A DNA stretch of 64,000 bases from Piscirickettsiaceae bacterium (GCA_013215825.1 JABSQN010000005.1:1-64000); one strand, 5' to 3'; shown: positions 40,024-49,740, numbered from the stretch's first letter. Notes: generated by a model from the letters alone, not told the origin. Program-made: numbers and translations.

Positions 40024-41064
40024 GTGTCTAAAAAACAAACACATCTTGCCACTGTTGTTATTGGTGCGGGTGCGTGGGGTACGGCATTGGCGATTGCCAT
40101 TGCTAGAAATGGCAATGATGTTTTGCTCTGGGGACGTAACGAGCAGCATCTAGCAGAAATGCAAGCAACGCGAACTAACGAGCGTTACTTACCGGGGCTT
40201 GCTTTTCCAGATAGTTTGCAAATAACGACGGATTTTGAGTCAGCACTAAGATCTGCTGAACATGTCTTAGTGTCGGTACCGAGCATTGCTTTCAGTGAGA
40301 TAGTGCATAAAATTGCGCCGCTTATTAAAGATGGCACGCCAATTAGTTGGGCAACCAAAGGCTTAACCCCAGAAACGGGACAGTTTTTGTATAATACAGC
40401 AACTGAAATTGTAGGTGAGTCTCATCCACTGGCGGTAATATCGGGTCCTTCTTTTGCGGCAGAAGTTGCAAAAAATTTACCAACAGCGATAACCGTTGCA
40501 TCAGAAGATGATGACTTTGCTCAAAAACTGGCATCTGCAATGCACAGTCCAACATTGCGGATTTATACAACGCATGATGTATTGGGTGTGCAAATCGGCG
40601 GTACGGTTAAAAATGTATTGGCGATCAGTGCTGGCATTTCAGATGGTTTAGGCTATGGTGCCAACGCACGAGCAGCATTAATTACGCGTGGAATGGCTGA
40701 AATTATGCGGTTGTCGCTGAGTTTGGGTGCTGAAACAGAAACTATGTTTGGTCTTGCCGGTATTGGTGATTTAATTTTAACGTGTACCGATGATCAAAGC
40801 CGAAATCGTCGACTTGGCTTAGCAATTGGCCGGGGTTTAAGTGTTGAAGAAGCGATTGCCGAAGTTGGAAAAACAGTTGAGGGTATGCATGCGGCACGCG
40901 AGGTATTATTGCGTGCACAACAAGCAGGAATAGAAATGCCCATTGTTGAACAGGTATGCAAAATACTATTTGAAGGGGTCGATCCGCGAAAATCTGTACA
41001 AGAATTGCTTTGTCGGGAACAAAAAGCGGAAGCCAAGCGTCCTAGTGCAAGAACAAAAAATTAA
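40024..41064 (+). CDS. gpsA: Glycerol-3-phosphate dehydrogenase [NAD(P)+]
   Basis: A 346-residue enzyme that makes sn-glycerol-3-phosphate for phospholipids. VIGAGAWGTALAIAIARNG is the NAD fold, GGTVKNVLAISAGISDGLG the catalytic Lys region, and GLAGIGDLILTCTDDQSRNR the substrate site. The start is GTG at 40024. PlsY, which uses its product, lies 4 kb downstream. Confidence 0.97.
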   Translation: MSKKQTHLATVVIGAGAWGTALAIAIARNGNDVLLWGRNEQHLAEMQATRTNERYLPGLAFPDSLQITTDFESALRSAEHVLVSVPSIAFSEIVHKIAPLIKDGTPISWATKGLTPETGQFLYNTATEIVGESHPLAVISGPSFAAEVAKNLPTAITVASEDDDFAQKLASAMHSPTLRIYTTHDVLGVQIGGTVKNVLAISAGISDGLGYGANARAALITRGMAEIMRLSLSLGAETETMFGLAGIGDLILTCTDDQSRNRRLGLAIGRGLSVEEAIAEVGKTVEGMHAAREVLLRAQQAGIEMPIVEQVCKILFEGVDPRKSVQELLCREQKAEAKRPSARTKN

Positions 41065-41075
41065 AGAGGAATCTT

Positions 41076-41966
41076 ATGCGTAAATTAGTGAAATTAAGCG
41101 GTGTTATTGCGATCAGTATGTTTTTAGCTGGCGGTTTAACGGCATGTGGTGGCGGGATGTTCTCACGAGATAAACCTCAAACAGATGCTGAAATTATGCA
41201 GGGTCAAGAAGGACGCATATTATGGGAGTCAAAACTACAATACGTTAAGATTGTTGATCGAGATATAGCTGGATTAGCAAGTGAACATCCTGGGACCGTA
41301 ACTGCCGATGAATTACGTACTGTTTTATCTGCATTGTATGTCGGTAAAAGTAGCTTCTTTAAAAAGAAAGAAGTACCACTATTTGCGATATCTGAATTGC
41401 ATATATTAAGTACCGCGATTGCTAATGGCTTATCTCAAGCAGCTCCGAATGAAGATATTAACTTTGTTAGTATAGGTTCACATCAAGGTACGATAGCGAA
41501 AGAGTCTAAAACAACAACGGGACGTGTTTTTATCAGTGGTGGCCGTTTAAATATTGTATTTGGCTTGATTCATGAGAATTATAGTGAAAAAGATAAGCTT
41601 ACTGGGCAAGAGATAGATCGTCGGCTTCATCCTCTATCACCAGGTACTCGTAAGTTTGAAGCCGATATTCATACTCGCATAGCCTTAGATAAAGGACAAT
41701 CATTTTACCTTGATCCCGATAGTGGTAAAGAGCGTGCAGATTGGTTGGTGATTGATATTGCAACCGTATTAGCAACAGTGGCAGATCGTACCGGTGGTGA
41801 TGATGGCAAGGTCAGCCCTGAATTATTAGAAGATGTTGCACGAAGCAAGCAAGCGACCAGTAACTTGCGCGATGATGTCAGCAATATCAAAGCAATCCTA
41901 TTTGAAATGAGTGATGAAATTGAAGAGCTGAAAAGACAACTTGAAGCTGCAAAAGCAACACAGTAA
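41076..41966 (+). CDS. Predicted lipoprotein of unknown function
   Basis: A 296-residue protein with a lipoprotein signal: a hydrophobic stretch ends in GGLTACGGG, placing the lipidated Cys at residue 24. The rest is soluble, with a C-terminal coiled coil (about 262-293, SNIKAILFEMSDEIEELKRQ). I do not recognise a domain. It begins eleven bases after gpsA with RBS AGAGGAA and is followed by a strong terminator, so it ends the gpsA operon. Confidence 0.75.
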   Translation: MRKLVKLSGVIAISMFLAGGLTACGGGMFSRDKPQTDAEIMQGQEGRILWESKLQYVKIVDRDIAGLASEHPGTVTADELRTVLSALYVGKSSFFKKKEVPLFAISELHILSTAIANGLSQAAPNEDINFVSIGSHQGTIAKESKTTTGRVFISGGRLNIVFGLIHENYSEKDKLTGQEIDRRLHPLSPGTRKFEADIHTRIALDKGQSFYLDPDSGKERADWLVIDIATVLATVADRTGGDDGKVSPELLEDVARSKQATSNLRDDVSNIKAILFEMSDEIEELKRQLEAAKATQ

Positions 41967-41989
41967 ACAAGTGTCAGTTTAGGATAGTT

Positions 41990-42015
41990 AAAAGGGAGCT
42001 TCGGCTCCCTTTTTT
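41990..42015. terminator. Rho-independent terminator between the lipoprotein gene and the convergent methyltransferase
   Basis: AAAAGGGAGC-TTCG-GCTCCCTTTT, ten pairs with a stable TTCG tetraloop, then more T. It works in both directions. Confidence 0.92.
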
Positions 42016-42023
42016 ATTGGCAG

Positions 42024-43193
42024 CTATAAACTATGACGCCGATCACCAAGTTGAACCTTAGCAAGTATTTGCTCAAGATCCTTCGTTAGACTAAGTACTT
42101 TAAAGTTTTCACCCATCTCAGACGGTAATGTGAGTTGTTTTATTTCTGTTGCTGTTTTTAGGGTGTCAAAGGCATCTGTTTCAGTCGTATTAAGTTCAGT
42201 AATACCGCCTGCAAGTAGGAAGTCTGCTTGAGATTGGAAGCCAGCTACTTGCAAACTATTATCGAATGCGACTTGTGCTAAAGCGGTGAAATCAATATGA
42301 GCTGTAATATCTTGCAGGCCTTGTAAAATTAGGGGGTTGTCGTGACCTTGATGTTGGTAGTAGCACATTAATGTGCCGCTATTACGTTCTGGGTGATAGT
42401 AGCCAGTTTTTGAATAACCATAGTCAATAATAAATATCGCACCTTGCTGCAAGGTGCTGGCAAGGCTTGCTAGCCAAGATTCGGCGGCTAGATTTACTTC
42501 TGTAAAATAGTCATCTCTATTCGTAATTAAGGGCGTTATTTCTTCTGCATGACGAATAAGATCGACTTGAGATAATTCAGATTCACACCATTGTAATCTG
42601 TTGTCAACATTTTCAATATACCGTTCTTTCACTGTGCCATTATTAAAGTGAAGGCAGTGAACAGGCATGGCATCACAGACTTCATTGGCTAATACGACGC
42701 CAATAAAATCGGTTGGCAATGACTCTAGCCAGATCACTTTGTCTATAAGGTGTGGAATAGATAATCTAATAGCTTGTCTCTGTCTTTGTTGAAAGTCAGC
42801 ACTTACTTCAATAATATAATAATGTTCTGGCAAGCTGTTGTGTGATTCTAATTCAAGTAAAATATCAATAGCCATTTTGCCGCTACCTGCACCGAATTCT
42901 AAAATATCCTTTGATTCTATTTGTTGAAAAACATCAATAATATGCTGTGCTAAGGTACGAGAAAAAAGAGATGAAATTTCAGGTGAGGTGGTGAAGTCGC
43001 CTTTGCCACCGAGCTTATGACTACCCGCACTGTAATAACCTAATCCGGGTGCATAGAGGCAGAGCTGCATATAGTCTGCAAAGCTAATCTTGCCACCGGC
43101 CTTTGAAATCGCCTGTTTAATATGCGTGAGTAGATGCTCGCTATGTTGTTGTGCAATACTATCTGGAATAGGTAAATTATTGGTTGTGGGCAT
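42024..43193 (-). CDS. MidA/NDUFAF7-like SAM-dependent methyltransferase (DUF185)
   Basis: A 389-residue protein. ISFADYMQLCLYAPGLGYYS, FTTSPEISSLFSRTLAQH and ILEFGAGSGKMAIDILLEL are the family signatures, with the SAM-binding loop in the last. In mitochondria the relative NDUFAF7 methylates an arginine of complex I; the bacterial substrate is not established. Its first ATG overlaps the start codon of the divergent folM; a later start cannot be excluded. Confidence 0.88.
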   Translation of the reverse strand: MPTTNNLPIPDSIAQQHSEHLLTHIKQAISKAGGKISFADYMQLCLYAPGLGYYSAGSHKLGGKGDFTTSPEISSLFSRTLAQHIIDVFQQIESKDILEFGAGSGKMAIDILLELESHNSLPEHYYIIEVSADFQQRQRQAIRLSIPHLIDKVIWLESLPTDFIGVVLANEVCDAMPVHCLHFNNGTVKERYIENVDNRLQWCESELSQVDLIRHAEEITPLITNRDDYFTEVNLAAESWLASLASTLQQGAIFIIDYGYSKTGYYHPERNSGTLMCYYQHQGHDNPLILQGLQDITAHIDFTALAQVAFDNSLQVAGFQSQADFLLAGGITELNTTETDAFDTLKTATEIKQLTLPSEMGENFKVLSLTKDLEQILAKVQLGDRRHSL

Positions 43194-43914
43194 GTTAGAA
43201 AATACAGTGTTAGTTACAGGGGCAAATCGTCGTATTGGTTTTCACCTTGCCAAGCGTTTGCAGCAAGATGGTTATACGGTGCTTGCTCATTATCGTACGC
43301 CAACCGATGAAATCCAAGTATTGAATGATTTAGGTATTGAGACGATTCAGGCTGACTTTAGTGATAGCGATGCTATCTTAAGCTTTGTTAGTGGATTAAA
43401 AGAACGTTGTCAGAGCTTTAGAGCGTTAATCCATAACGCCTCCTCATTTGATAAAACAGCGGATGATTTAAGTGTTGCGGCACAACAATATCAGCAATTT
43501 TTCACCACGCATATGATGGCACCTTATTTGATAAATAAGGGACTACAGCCTTTGCTACACGGAGAGAATGGCAATCCAGCAGACATTATTCATATCACCG
43601 ATATTAATGTAGAAAACCCAACGCCGGATTTTGATATTTATGGCACAACCAAAGCAGGATTGCACAATATGATGTTGGTGTTGGCGAAGAAGTTCGCACC
43701 GACAATTAAGGTGAATGCCGTTGCGCCGGGCCCGGTCTTATTTACCGACAAGCATAGTATTGACGTGCAAAAACAAATGTTATCTGAAACGCCATTAGCG
43801 AAAGAGGGCGGGGCAGAACCTGTTTATCTTGCGGTGAGAAGCCTGTTAGACAATCCGTTTATCACGGGTGCTAGCATCCCTGTGGATGGTGGTCGCCGCT
43901 TGTCCAAACGTTAA
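43192..43914 (+). CDS. folM: Dihydromonapterin reductase FolM-like short-chain dehydrogenase
   Basis: A 240-residue SDR protein. VLVTGANRRIGFHLAKRL is the NADP fold with the RRIG typical of FolM/pteridine reductases; IYGTTKAGLHNMM holds the catalytic Tyr-x3-Lys and VNAVAPGPVL follows. FolM makes tetrahydromonapterin from dihydromonapterin. The frame is open further upstream, but the ATG at 43192 gives the standard start. Its 3' end overlaps the convergent folK by 69 bases. Confidence 0.88.
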   Translation: MLENTVLVTGANRRIGFHLAKRLQQDGYTVLAHYRTPTDEIQVLNDLGIETIQADFSDSDAILSFVSGLKERCQSFRALIHNASSFDKTADDLSVAAQQYQQFFTTHMMAPYLINKGLQPLLHGENGNPADIIHITDINVENPTPDFDIYGTTKAGLHNMMLVLAKKFAPTIKVNAVAPGPVLFTDKHSIDVQKQMLSETPLAKEGGAEPVYLAVRSLLDNPFITGASIPVDGGRRLSKR

Positions 43915-44376
43915 ATGACCGATGTTAATTTCTACGCCTTTTTGTTGTATCTCAAAAGGTGATTGCATCAAATAAGCACTTATTTCATCTAATAAGGGAT
44001 AGAGAAAATATTCATCGGTAATGGAATGTGCAGGACGGTTAGCGTCATCTGGAAAGTGTATTGCCGTTAAAATATCAAGATCAGCAGATCGATCTTTAGT
44101 GCCTCGATGGGGATCACTTCTATCTCGACCACGTTGAATCTCAATACTATTGCAGATGGCTTTTAATTCACCTTCTAAAATATCGGTTTCAATAAACATC
44201 ACGACATTAAGAAAATCACGCTGACTATTCATGCCGATAGGTGGGATCTCTAAAACACGACTTAATGTAAGCGTGGGAAATTTTTCTAGCAATAAGGGGA
44301 TGATTTGAGCAATATTCTGGTGAGGATCAATATTGCTACCAATACCGAGTAAATAACCAGATTGAGATGGTGGCAC
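43846..44376 (-). CDS. folK: 6-hydroxymethyl-7,8-dihydropterin pyrophosphokinase
   Basis: A 176-residue protein. YLLGIGSNIDPHQNI is the family start, FLNVVMFIETDI follows, and RGRDRSDPHRGTKDRSADLDI contains the basic ATP-binding and Asp-x-Asp metal-binding residues. It makes the activated pterin for folate synthesis. It overlaps folB by one base and its C-terminal codons overlap the end of folM. Confidence 0.88.
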   Translation of the reverse strand: MPPSQSGYLLGIGSNIDPHQNIAQIIPLLLEKFPTLTLSRVLEIPPIGMNSQRDFLNVVMFIETDILEGELKAICNSIEIQRGRDRSDPHRGTKDRSADLDILTAIHFPDDANRPAHSITDEYFLYPLLDEISAYLMQSPFEIQQKGVEINIGHLTFGQAATTIHRDASTRDKRIV

Positions 44377-44726
44377 TATTTTGAGCGCTCAATCACAATT
44401 CGAGCCGTATTTTGACCATGTAAGGCAACGGGTTTGCTCAGCGTTAATTTAAGTTTTGGAATTGGGTAGCTCTTTAATAATAAAGCGCAGAGATCTTCGG
44501 CCAATGTTTCGATTAATTGATAACGACTGGCTTCAACAAAACTGACAATCGTTGTAGCTATCGCACCATAATCAAGCGTATCTGTAATATCATCACTTTT
44601 TGCCGCCTTGGCAATATCCCAATCCATTTCTAAATCAAAGCTAAGCGTCTGTAAGGTTTCACGCTCCCAGTCATAAATGCCGATAATCGTGTCAATATTA
44701 AGATCGTTAAGAAATATTTTATCCAT
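44376..44726 (-). CDS. folB: Dihydroneopterin aldolase
   Basis: A 116-residue enzyme. IFLNDLNIDTIIGIYDWERE and DTLDYGAIATTIVSFVEASR with LIETLAEDL are the family motifs. It cleaves dihydroneopterin to hydroxymethyldihydropterin, the substrate of the next enzyme, FolK. It is divergent from plsY, also the usual arrangement. Confidence 0.95.
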   Translation of the reverse strand: MDKIFLNDLNIDTIIGIYDWERETLQTLSFDLEMDWDIAKAAKSDDITDTLDYGAIATTIVSFVEASRYQLIETLAEDLCALLLKSYPIPKLKLTLSKPVALHGQNTARIVIERSK

Positions 44727-44820
44727 AAGTCACAGTGTAAAAAAGTAGAAAAACGCTAAACCTGCATCTTCAAATAGTTTGGGTATAATACAGGGACGAT
44801 AATTTGAGGAGCATCATACC

Positions 44821-45423
44821 ATGCTTGAAACAATCACCTTTTCAGTGATGATACTTATTGGCGCTTATTTAATAGGCTCGCTATCAAGTGCAATCATTTT
44901 GTGTAAATTGGCAGGCCTACCCGATCCGCGATCGCAAGGTTCAGGAAATCCTGGCGCGACCAATGTCTTACGTTTTGGTGGCAAGAAATTAGCGGCAACG
45001 GTACTTATCCTTGATGTTGTTAAAGGTGTTTTACCTGTTGTTATTGTCACGCTTTTAGGTATGAACGAAACATGGATCGCGGCAACGGCTTTTGCCGCCT
45101 TTTTAGGGCATTTATACCCCGTCTTCTTTCAATTTCAAGGCGGCAAAGGTGTTGCCACAGCATTGGGTGGGTTTTTGGCCTTGTCGCCAATGTTAGCGGG
45201 CGCTATTTTATTAAGTTGGGTAATTGTATTTAAGTTAAGCCGAATTTCATCATTAGCCGCCATCATCGCGGCATCATTAGGCCCTGTATATAGTTTATGG
45301 TTAATTGAATCTGTTAATGCTCGTTGGATCGTGCTTGTTATCGCCGTGATGCTGGTTGCTCGTCATCATGCAAATATCAAACGTCTTTTAGCGGGCGAAG
45401 AAAGTAAATCAGGAAAAAAATAA
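44821..45423 (+). CDS. plsY: Acyl-phosphate glycerol-3-phosphate acyltransferase PlsY
   Basis: A 200-residue inner-membrane protein with about five to seven hydrophobic segments. IGSLSSAIILCKLAGLPDPR, GSGNPGATNVLRFGGKK and FFQFQGGKGVATALG are the three conserved cytoplasmic motifs. It makes lysophosphatidic acid from acyl-phosphate. RBS TGAGGAGC lies before the ATG, and TATAAT at 44784-44789 is a likely -10 box. It overlaps the next gene at TAATG. Confidence 0.96.
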   Translation: MLETITFSVMILIGAYLIGSLSSAIILCKLAGLPDPRSQGSGNPGATNVLRFGGKKLAATVLILDVVKGVLPVVIVTLLGMNETWIAATAFAAFLGHLYPVFFQFQGGKGVATALGGFLALSPMLAGAILLSWVIVFKLSRISSLAAIIAASLGPVYSLWLIESVNARWIVLVIAVMLVARHHANIKRLLAGEESKSGKK

Positions 45424-45971
45424 TGGCATCATTACAAGACCAACTACTTAATATGGGCGTTGTCGATAAAAAGAAAGCCAAAAAATCACAACATCAAAAA
45501 CGCCAAACAGTGAACAAAAACAGAAAAGCCGTGAAATCTGGCAAAGAAGTACAAACAGATGGAATGCAACAGAAGATTGAGCATGCGGCACAAGAAAAAC
45601 AACAACGTGATTTAGAGCTGAATAAACAACGTGATGCCGAACGAGCTCAAAAGGCCTTAGTGGCAGAAGTTGGGCAAATTATTGATAAACACAGTATTAA
45701 GATCCCGAAAGAGGCAGAGATTGCGTATAACTTTACCTATGACAATAAGATTAAAAAGATTTATGTCACCGCAGAGCAACAAAAAGAACTGACACAAGGC
45801 TATTTGGCCATTGCAGTGACAGCCAATAATTACGCACTTATTCCCGATAAAATCGCTGCAAGAATAGAAAGTCGATTACCGGCATTAGTTGTTCGCTCGC
45901 AGGGAGTACAAGAGACAGATGAAAATGATCCTTATGCCGACTATGAGATCCCTGATGATTTGATGTGGTAG
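45423..45971 (+). CDS. DUF2058 family protein
   Basis: A 182-residue protein of the YaiL/nucleoprotein-like DUF2058 family. The N-terminal ASLQDQLLNMGVVDKKKAKK is diagnostic. A basic, Gln- and Lys-rich coiled coil (about 20-85) is followed by a small domain ending in DPYADYEIPDDLMW. The function is unknown; nucleic-acid binding is possible from its charge. It probably shares a transcript with plsY. Confidence 0.9.
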   Translation: MASLQDQLLNMGVVDKKKAKKSQHQKRQTVNKNRKAVKSGKEVQTDGMQQKIEHAAQEKQQRDLELNKQRDAERAQKALVAEVGQIIDKHSIKIPKEAEIAYNFTYDNKIKKIYVTAEQQKELTQGYLAIAVTANNYALIPDKIAARIESRLPALVVRSQGVQETDENDPYADYEIPDDLMW

Positions 45972-45978
45972 TGGAACG

Positions 45979-46986
45979 TTAAGGCGGACTTAGTTCATTT
46001 AGAGGCCAACGAGGTCGCGCTGAAAAAGTTGGATCATCTTGCTTAACCATTGCAGATTCACGCATCGCGCCAGCAAAAGCAATCATAGCGCCATTATCAC
46101 TACAAAACTCAGGACGCGGATAATAAACATTAAGATGAGGCATGGCATCTAAACGCGTACGCAATGCCTTGTTGGCGCTTACACCACCTGCTACGACCAA
46201 TGTTTTGTACCCTGTTTCTTTTAAGGCACGTTTACATTTAATGGCTAATGTTTCTACTGCCGCTGTTTGAAAAGCAAGGGCAACATCGGCTTGGTCTTGG
46301 TCTGTTTGCTCACTTTTTCGCCAGGTGTTCATGGCAGATGTTTTTAAACCACTAAAGCTGAAGTCTAAACCGGGGCGATTGGTCATGGGGCGTGGGAAAA
46401 CATATCTATCAGCCGTGCCCTTTTCTGCAAGGGCCGCCAAAATAGGGCCGCCCGGGTAATCTAAGCCCAACATTTTTGCTGTTTTATCAAAAGCCTCACC
46501 GACTGCATCATCGATGGATTCTCCTAACAAATGATATTGCCCGACACCTTGTACATCGACCAATAAAGTATGTCCACCAGAAACCAGCAAAGAAACAAAA
46601 GGAAATACAGGCGGATTTTCTTCCAACAATGGCGATAGCAAATGCCCTTCCATATGATTAATGGCTAAAGCAGGAATATCCAGTGCCCAGGCAAGACTGC
46701 GACCAATTGCTGCACCCACTAATAATGCGCCAACAAGACCAGGACCTGCGGTATATGCAATAGCATCAATATCTGAGCGATTAAGCTTGGCTTTATCAAG
46801 CACTTCATCAATCAGCGGCAGGGTTTTACGAATATGATCACGAGAAGCCAACTCGGGTACCACGCCGCCATATTCTGCATGCATGGCAATTTGACTGTAA
46901 AGGGCGTGTGCTAGCAAGCCTTTTTCGCTATCATAGATTGCAATGCCTGTTTCATCACAGGAAGATTCAATGCCCAGTACTCGCAT
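45979..46986 (-). CDS. tsaD: tRNA N6-threonylcarbamoyladenosine synthase TsaD
   Basis: A 335-residue ASKHA-fold enzyme. [19 protein letters not shown] is the standard start, [13 protein letters not shown] holds the metal His residues, and [13 protein letters not shown] and [13 protein letters not shown] are the nucleotide sites. It transfers the threonylcarbamoyl group to A37 of ANN-decoding tRNAs. The frame extends to 47004, but the ATG at 46986 is right. It is divergent from rpsU, the typical gammaproteobacterial context. Confidence 0.97.
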   Translation of the reverse strand: MRVLGIESSCDETGIAIYDSEKGLLAHALYSQIAMHAEYGGVVPELASRDHIRKTLPLIDEVLDKAKLNRSDIDAIAYTAGPGLVGALLVGAAIGRSLAWALDIPALAINHMEGHLLSPLLEENPPVFPFVSLLVSGGHTLLVDVQGVGQYHLLGESIDDAVGEAFDKTAKMLGLDYPGGPILAALAEKGTADRYVFPRPMTNRPGLDFSFSGLKTSAMNTWRKSEQTDQDQADVALAFQTAAVETLAIKCKRALKETGYKTLVVAGGVSANKALRTRLDAMPHLNVYYPRPEFCSDNGAMIAFAGAMRESAMVKQDDPTFSARPRWPLNELSPP

Positions 46987-47077
46987 ATTTCGTAGTTCCA
47001 ACACGTAATTTGATGGCTCTATATTACACGTAAATAGACCAATTCAAGTTACTTAGACCGCTTCTTTTAGAAAGGAG

Positions 47078-47107
47078 TTGATCTTTACCACGTAAGTTTC
47101 GTACAAT
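47078..47107 (+). promoter_or_regulatory. Likely sigma-70 promoter of the rpsU-dnaG-rpoD operon
   Basis: TTGATC at 47078-47083 and TACAAT at 47102-47107 are separated by 18 bp. They lie 40-70 bp before rpsU in the gap shared with divergent tsaD. Confidence 0.6.
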
Positions 47108-47145
47108 TAAGGGCTTTTCCATAGAAATTTATTTAGGAATTATTA

Positions 47146-47361
47146 ATGCCTTCAGTACGCTTAAAAGAAAACGAACCATTTGATATCGCTTTACGTCGCT
47201 TCAAACGTGCATGTGAAAAAGCCGGAACAGTAGCAGAAGCTCGTGAACGTCAAGCATATGAAAAGCCAACTACAGTACGCAAACGCGCGGCTGCAGCGGC
47301 TGTTAAACGTCACCAAAAGAAAGTATCTCGTGAAAGCGCTCGTCGCGTTCGCATGTACTAA
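47146..47361 (+). CDS. rpsU: 30S ribosomal protein S21
   Basis: A 71-residue basic ribosomal protein, starting [20 protein letters not shown] and ending in a run of Arg and Lys. It is the first gene of the macromolecular synthesis operon, followed by a GatB/YqeY gene, dnaG and rpoD. Confidence 0.98.
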   Translation: MPSVRLKENEPFDIALRRFKRACEKAGTVAEARERQAYEKPTTVRKRAAAAAVKRHQKKVSRESARRVRMY

Positions 47362-47375
47362 GACAGACCGTATTT

Positions 47376-47837
47376 ATGTCTGCTGAATCTAGTCCTTTAA
47401 AGGTCACTATTCAAGATCAAGTCAAGACCGCAATGCGCGCAAAAGACCGAGATCGTCTTGCCGTGCTGCGCCAAATCACTGCTTCAATTAAGCAGTTTGA
47501 AATCGACAATCGAGAAGATCTTGATGATGACGGTATTATTACCATATTAACCAAGATGTGTAAGCAACGCCGTGACTCTTTAAGCCAGTTTGAAGAAGCT
47601 GGAAGAAATGACTTAGCTGAAATCGAAGTTGCAGAATTAGCAATTATTGCTGAATTTATGCCTGAAGCAATGAGCGACGATGACATTGCAAAAGCAGTTG
47701 CAGACGCTATTACTGAATCAGGCGCAACAAGTCCTCGTGATATGGGTAGCGTAATGACTATTTTACGACCTAAATTGCAAGGACGTGCTGACATGGGACC
47801 TGTTAGTGGTCTTGTTAAGGCCGCACTGACTGCGTAA
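47376..47837 (+). CDS. GatB/YqeY domain-containing protein
   Basis: A 153-residue helical protein. VKTAMRAKDRDRLAVLRQIT, MCKQRRDSLSQFEEAGRNDL and IAEFMPEAMSDDDI are the YqeY signatures; the fold resembles the tail domain of the amidotransferase GatB. The function is not settled. It lies between rpsU and dnaG in many gammaproteobacteria. Confidence 0.93.
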   Translation: MSAESSPLKVTIQDQVKTAMRAKDRDRLAVLRQITASIKQFEIDNREDLDDDGIITILTKMCKQRRDSLSQFEEAGRNDLAEIEVAELAIIAEFMPEAMSDDDIAKAVADAITESGATSPRDMGSVMTILRPKLQGRADMGPVSGLVKAALTA

Positions 47838-47910
47838 AACGATGCACTTGCCACGTTACACATTCGGCAAGTTGATTGTACAAAAAATAAACCGGTTAGT
47901 GACTTAGGTC

Positions 47911-49638
47911 ATGGCCGGTCATATTCCTCCTCAGTTTATTGATGATTTATTAACGCGCGTTGATATTGTCGATATTGTCGATGCACGGGTGCCACTTAAG
48001 AAAGCAGGCAAGAATCTTCACGCCTGTTGTCCTTTTCATAATGAAAAAACACCCTCATTTACCGTAAGTCCTGATAAACAGTTCTATCACTGCTTTGGCT
48101 GTGGTGCGCATGGCACTGCCGTTAGTTTCTTAATGGAATACGATCAGATGAGTTTTCCTGAATCAATTCAGGAGCTTGCTGACTCGGTAGGGATGACCGT
48201 ACCAACAACACAGTCTTTTTCTGCATCACCTGCTAAGAAAAACTTATATGACTTAATGGACCGAGTCAGCCAATATTACATTCAGCAGTTACAAACGCAT
48301 CCACAACGAGCAATCTTTTTAGACTATCTAAAACAGCGCGGTTTATCTGCACAAGTTGTTGAGAAGTTTGGCATTGGTATGGCGCCCGATGGTTGGGATA
48401 ATGTATTAAAAGTTTTTGGCACCGATGAATATAATCGTAAACAACTCAATGAAGCCGGTCTATTAAGTAGTAATGATAAAGGGCGAACATATGATCGCTT
48501 TCGTAATCGTCTTATGTTTCCAATTCGAGACCGCCGTGGTCGAGTGATTGGTTTTGGCGGACGCGTGCTTGATGACAGCACCCCAAAATATCTAAACTCA
48601 CCAGAAACACCTATTTTCCACAAAGGCAGTGAGCTTTATGGTTTATTCCAAGCGCGTAAAGCCCACCGTAAATTAGACAAGGTTATTATTGTCGAAGGTT
48701 ATATGGATGTTATTGCTCTTGCCGATCATGGCGTGACAAATGCTGTAGCAACGCTTGGCACGGCAACAACCCCCGATCATTTACGTCAATTAATGCGTAG
48801 TTCGCCAGAAATAATTTTTTGTTTTGATGGTGATCGTGCTGGACGAGAAGCGGCATGGCGAGCGGCAGAAAATGCATTGCCAATGTTAGGCGGCAATCAT
48901 CAGCTAAAATTTATGTTCTTAGCAGATGGAGAAGATCCAGATAGCGTGGTGCAACAATACGGACAGCAAGGTTTTAATGATTTAGTGGCTGACGCCAAAA
49001 ACTATTCAGACTTTTTCTTTGATACCTTAGAAAGTCAGTTAGACACCTCATCAATGGATGGGCGTGCAAGATTAGTTGAAACTGCCAAACCGTATCTTAA
49101 ACATATTCCTGCTGGCGTTTATAAGGACATGTTGGAACAACAACTTGCCGAGCGGGCACAAACTAGCCTATCCGTATTAGCAAAACATTTAGATAAGTCA
49201 CCTACAACAAAACCAACAACAACGAAAAAATATAAGCCGTCAAACAATACTATTTCACCAGTGAGAATGGCGGTAACCATTCTTTTACAGCATCCAGAAT
49301 TACATACTGCCGTTGGCGTATTCGACAAAATAGCAACATTAGAGCTGCCAGGAATAGGTATTTTAGTAAAAATGCTTGAAACTTTGCAGCAATTCCCCCA
49401 TCTAAATACTGCAGCATTATTAGAACGTGCTCGCGATACCGAACATGAAGCACATTTACAAAAATTGGCTTTGCAGTCGTTATCATTATCGTCAGATGAG
49501 TTAAAGCATGAGCTGGCGGGCATGGTTCAGCAGCTACAACAACAAGCAATCGAATTGCGGCATGCGTATCTAGTACAAAAAGGTTTGCGTAATTTAACTG
49601 TCGAAGAAAGGCAAGAAATACAATTACTTAATATTTAG
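47911..49638 (+). CDS. dnaG: DNA primase
   Basis: A 575-residue primase. The zinc-binding domain CPFHNEKTPSF and YHCFGCGAHGTAVSF (about 40-70), the RNA polymerase core with FRNRLMFPIRDRRGRVIGFG and the TOPRIM domain (VIIVEGYMDVIALADHG, about 255-345) are all present, followed by a helicase-binding C-terminal domain (about 440-575). It makes primers for replication. Confidence 0.98.
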   Translation: MAGHIPPQFIDDLLTRVDIVDIVDARVPLKKAGKNLHACCPFHNEKTPSFTVSPDKQFYHCFGCGAHGTAVSFLMEYDQMSFPESIQELADSVGMTVPTTQSFSASPAKKNLYDLMDRVSQYYIQQLQTHPQRAIFLDYLKQRGLSAQVVEKFGIGMAPDGWDNVLKVFGTDEYNRKQLNEAGLLSSNDKGRTYDRFRNRLMFPIRDRRGRVIGFGGRVLDDSTPKYLNSPETPIFHKGSELYGLFQARKAHRKLDKVIIVEGYMDVIALADHGVTNAVATLGTATTPDHLRQLMRSSPEIIFCFDGDRAGREAAWRAAENALPMLGGNHQLKFMFLADGEDPDSVVQQYGQQGFNDLVADAKNYSDFFFDTLESQLDTSSMDGRARLVETAKPYLKHIPAGVYKDMLEQQLAERAQTSLSVLAKHLDKSPTTKPTTTKKYKPSNNTISPVRMAVTILLQHPELHTAVGVFDKIATLELPGIGILVKMLETLQQFPHLNTAALLERARDTEHEAHLQKLALQSLSLSSDELKHELAGMVQQLQQQAIELRHAYLVQKGLRNLTVEERQEIQLLNI

Positions 49639-49663
49639 ACTAAAAGTTGCGCAAACAAAAACG

Positions 49664-49692
49664 TGCATAATTATAGACTTATACGGTATAAT
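49664..49692 (+). promoter_or_regulatory. Likely internal promoter of rpoD
   Basis: TATAAT at 49687-49692 is a perfect -10 box, 48 bp before the rpoD start, in the only sizeable gap inside the operon tail. The region where the -35 box should be (TGCATA) is a poor match. E. coli also has internal rpoD promoters. Confidence 0.5.
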
Positions 49693-49740
49693 GCTCGGTT
49701 CTGTACGCATTGAATGTACATTGATGAATAAAGAGGTCAA

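Noticed and set aside
47417-47863. Long minus-strand open frame of 148 codons
   Set aside because: It is a shadow of the conserved YqeY-family gene on the plus strand, Ser- and Ile-rich without ribosome site or motif.
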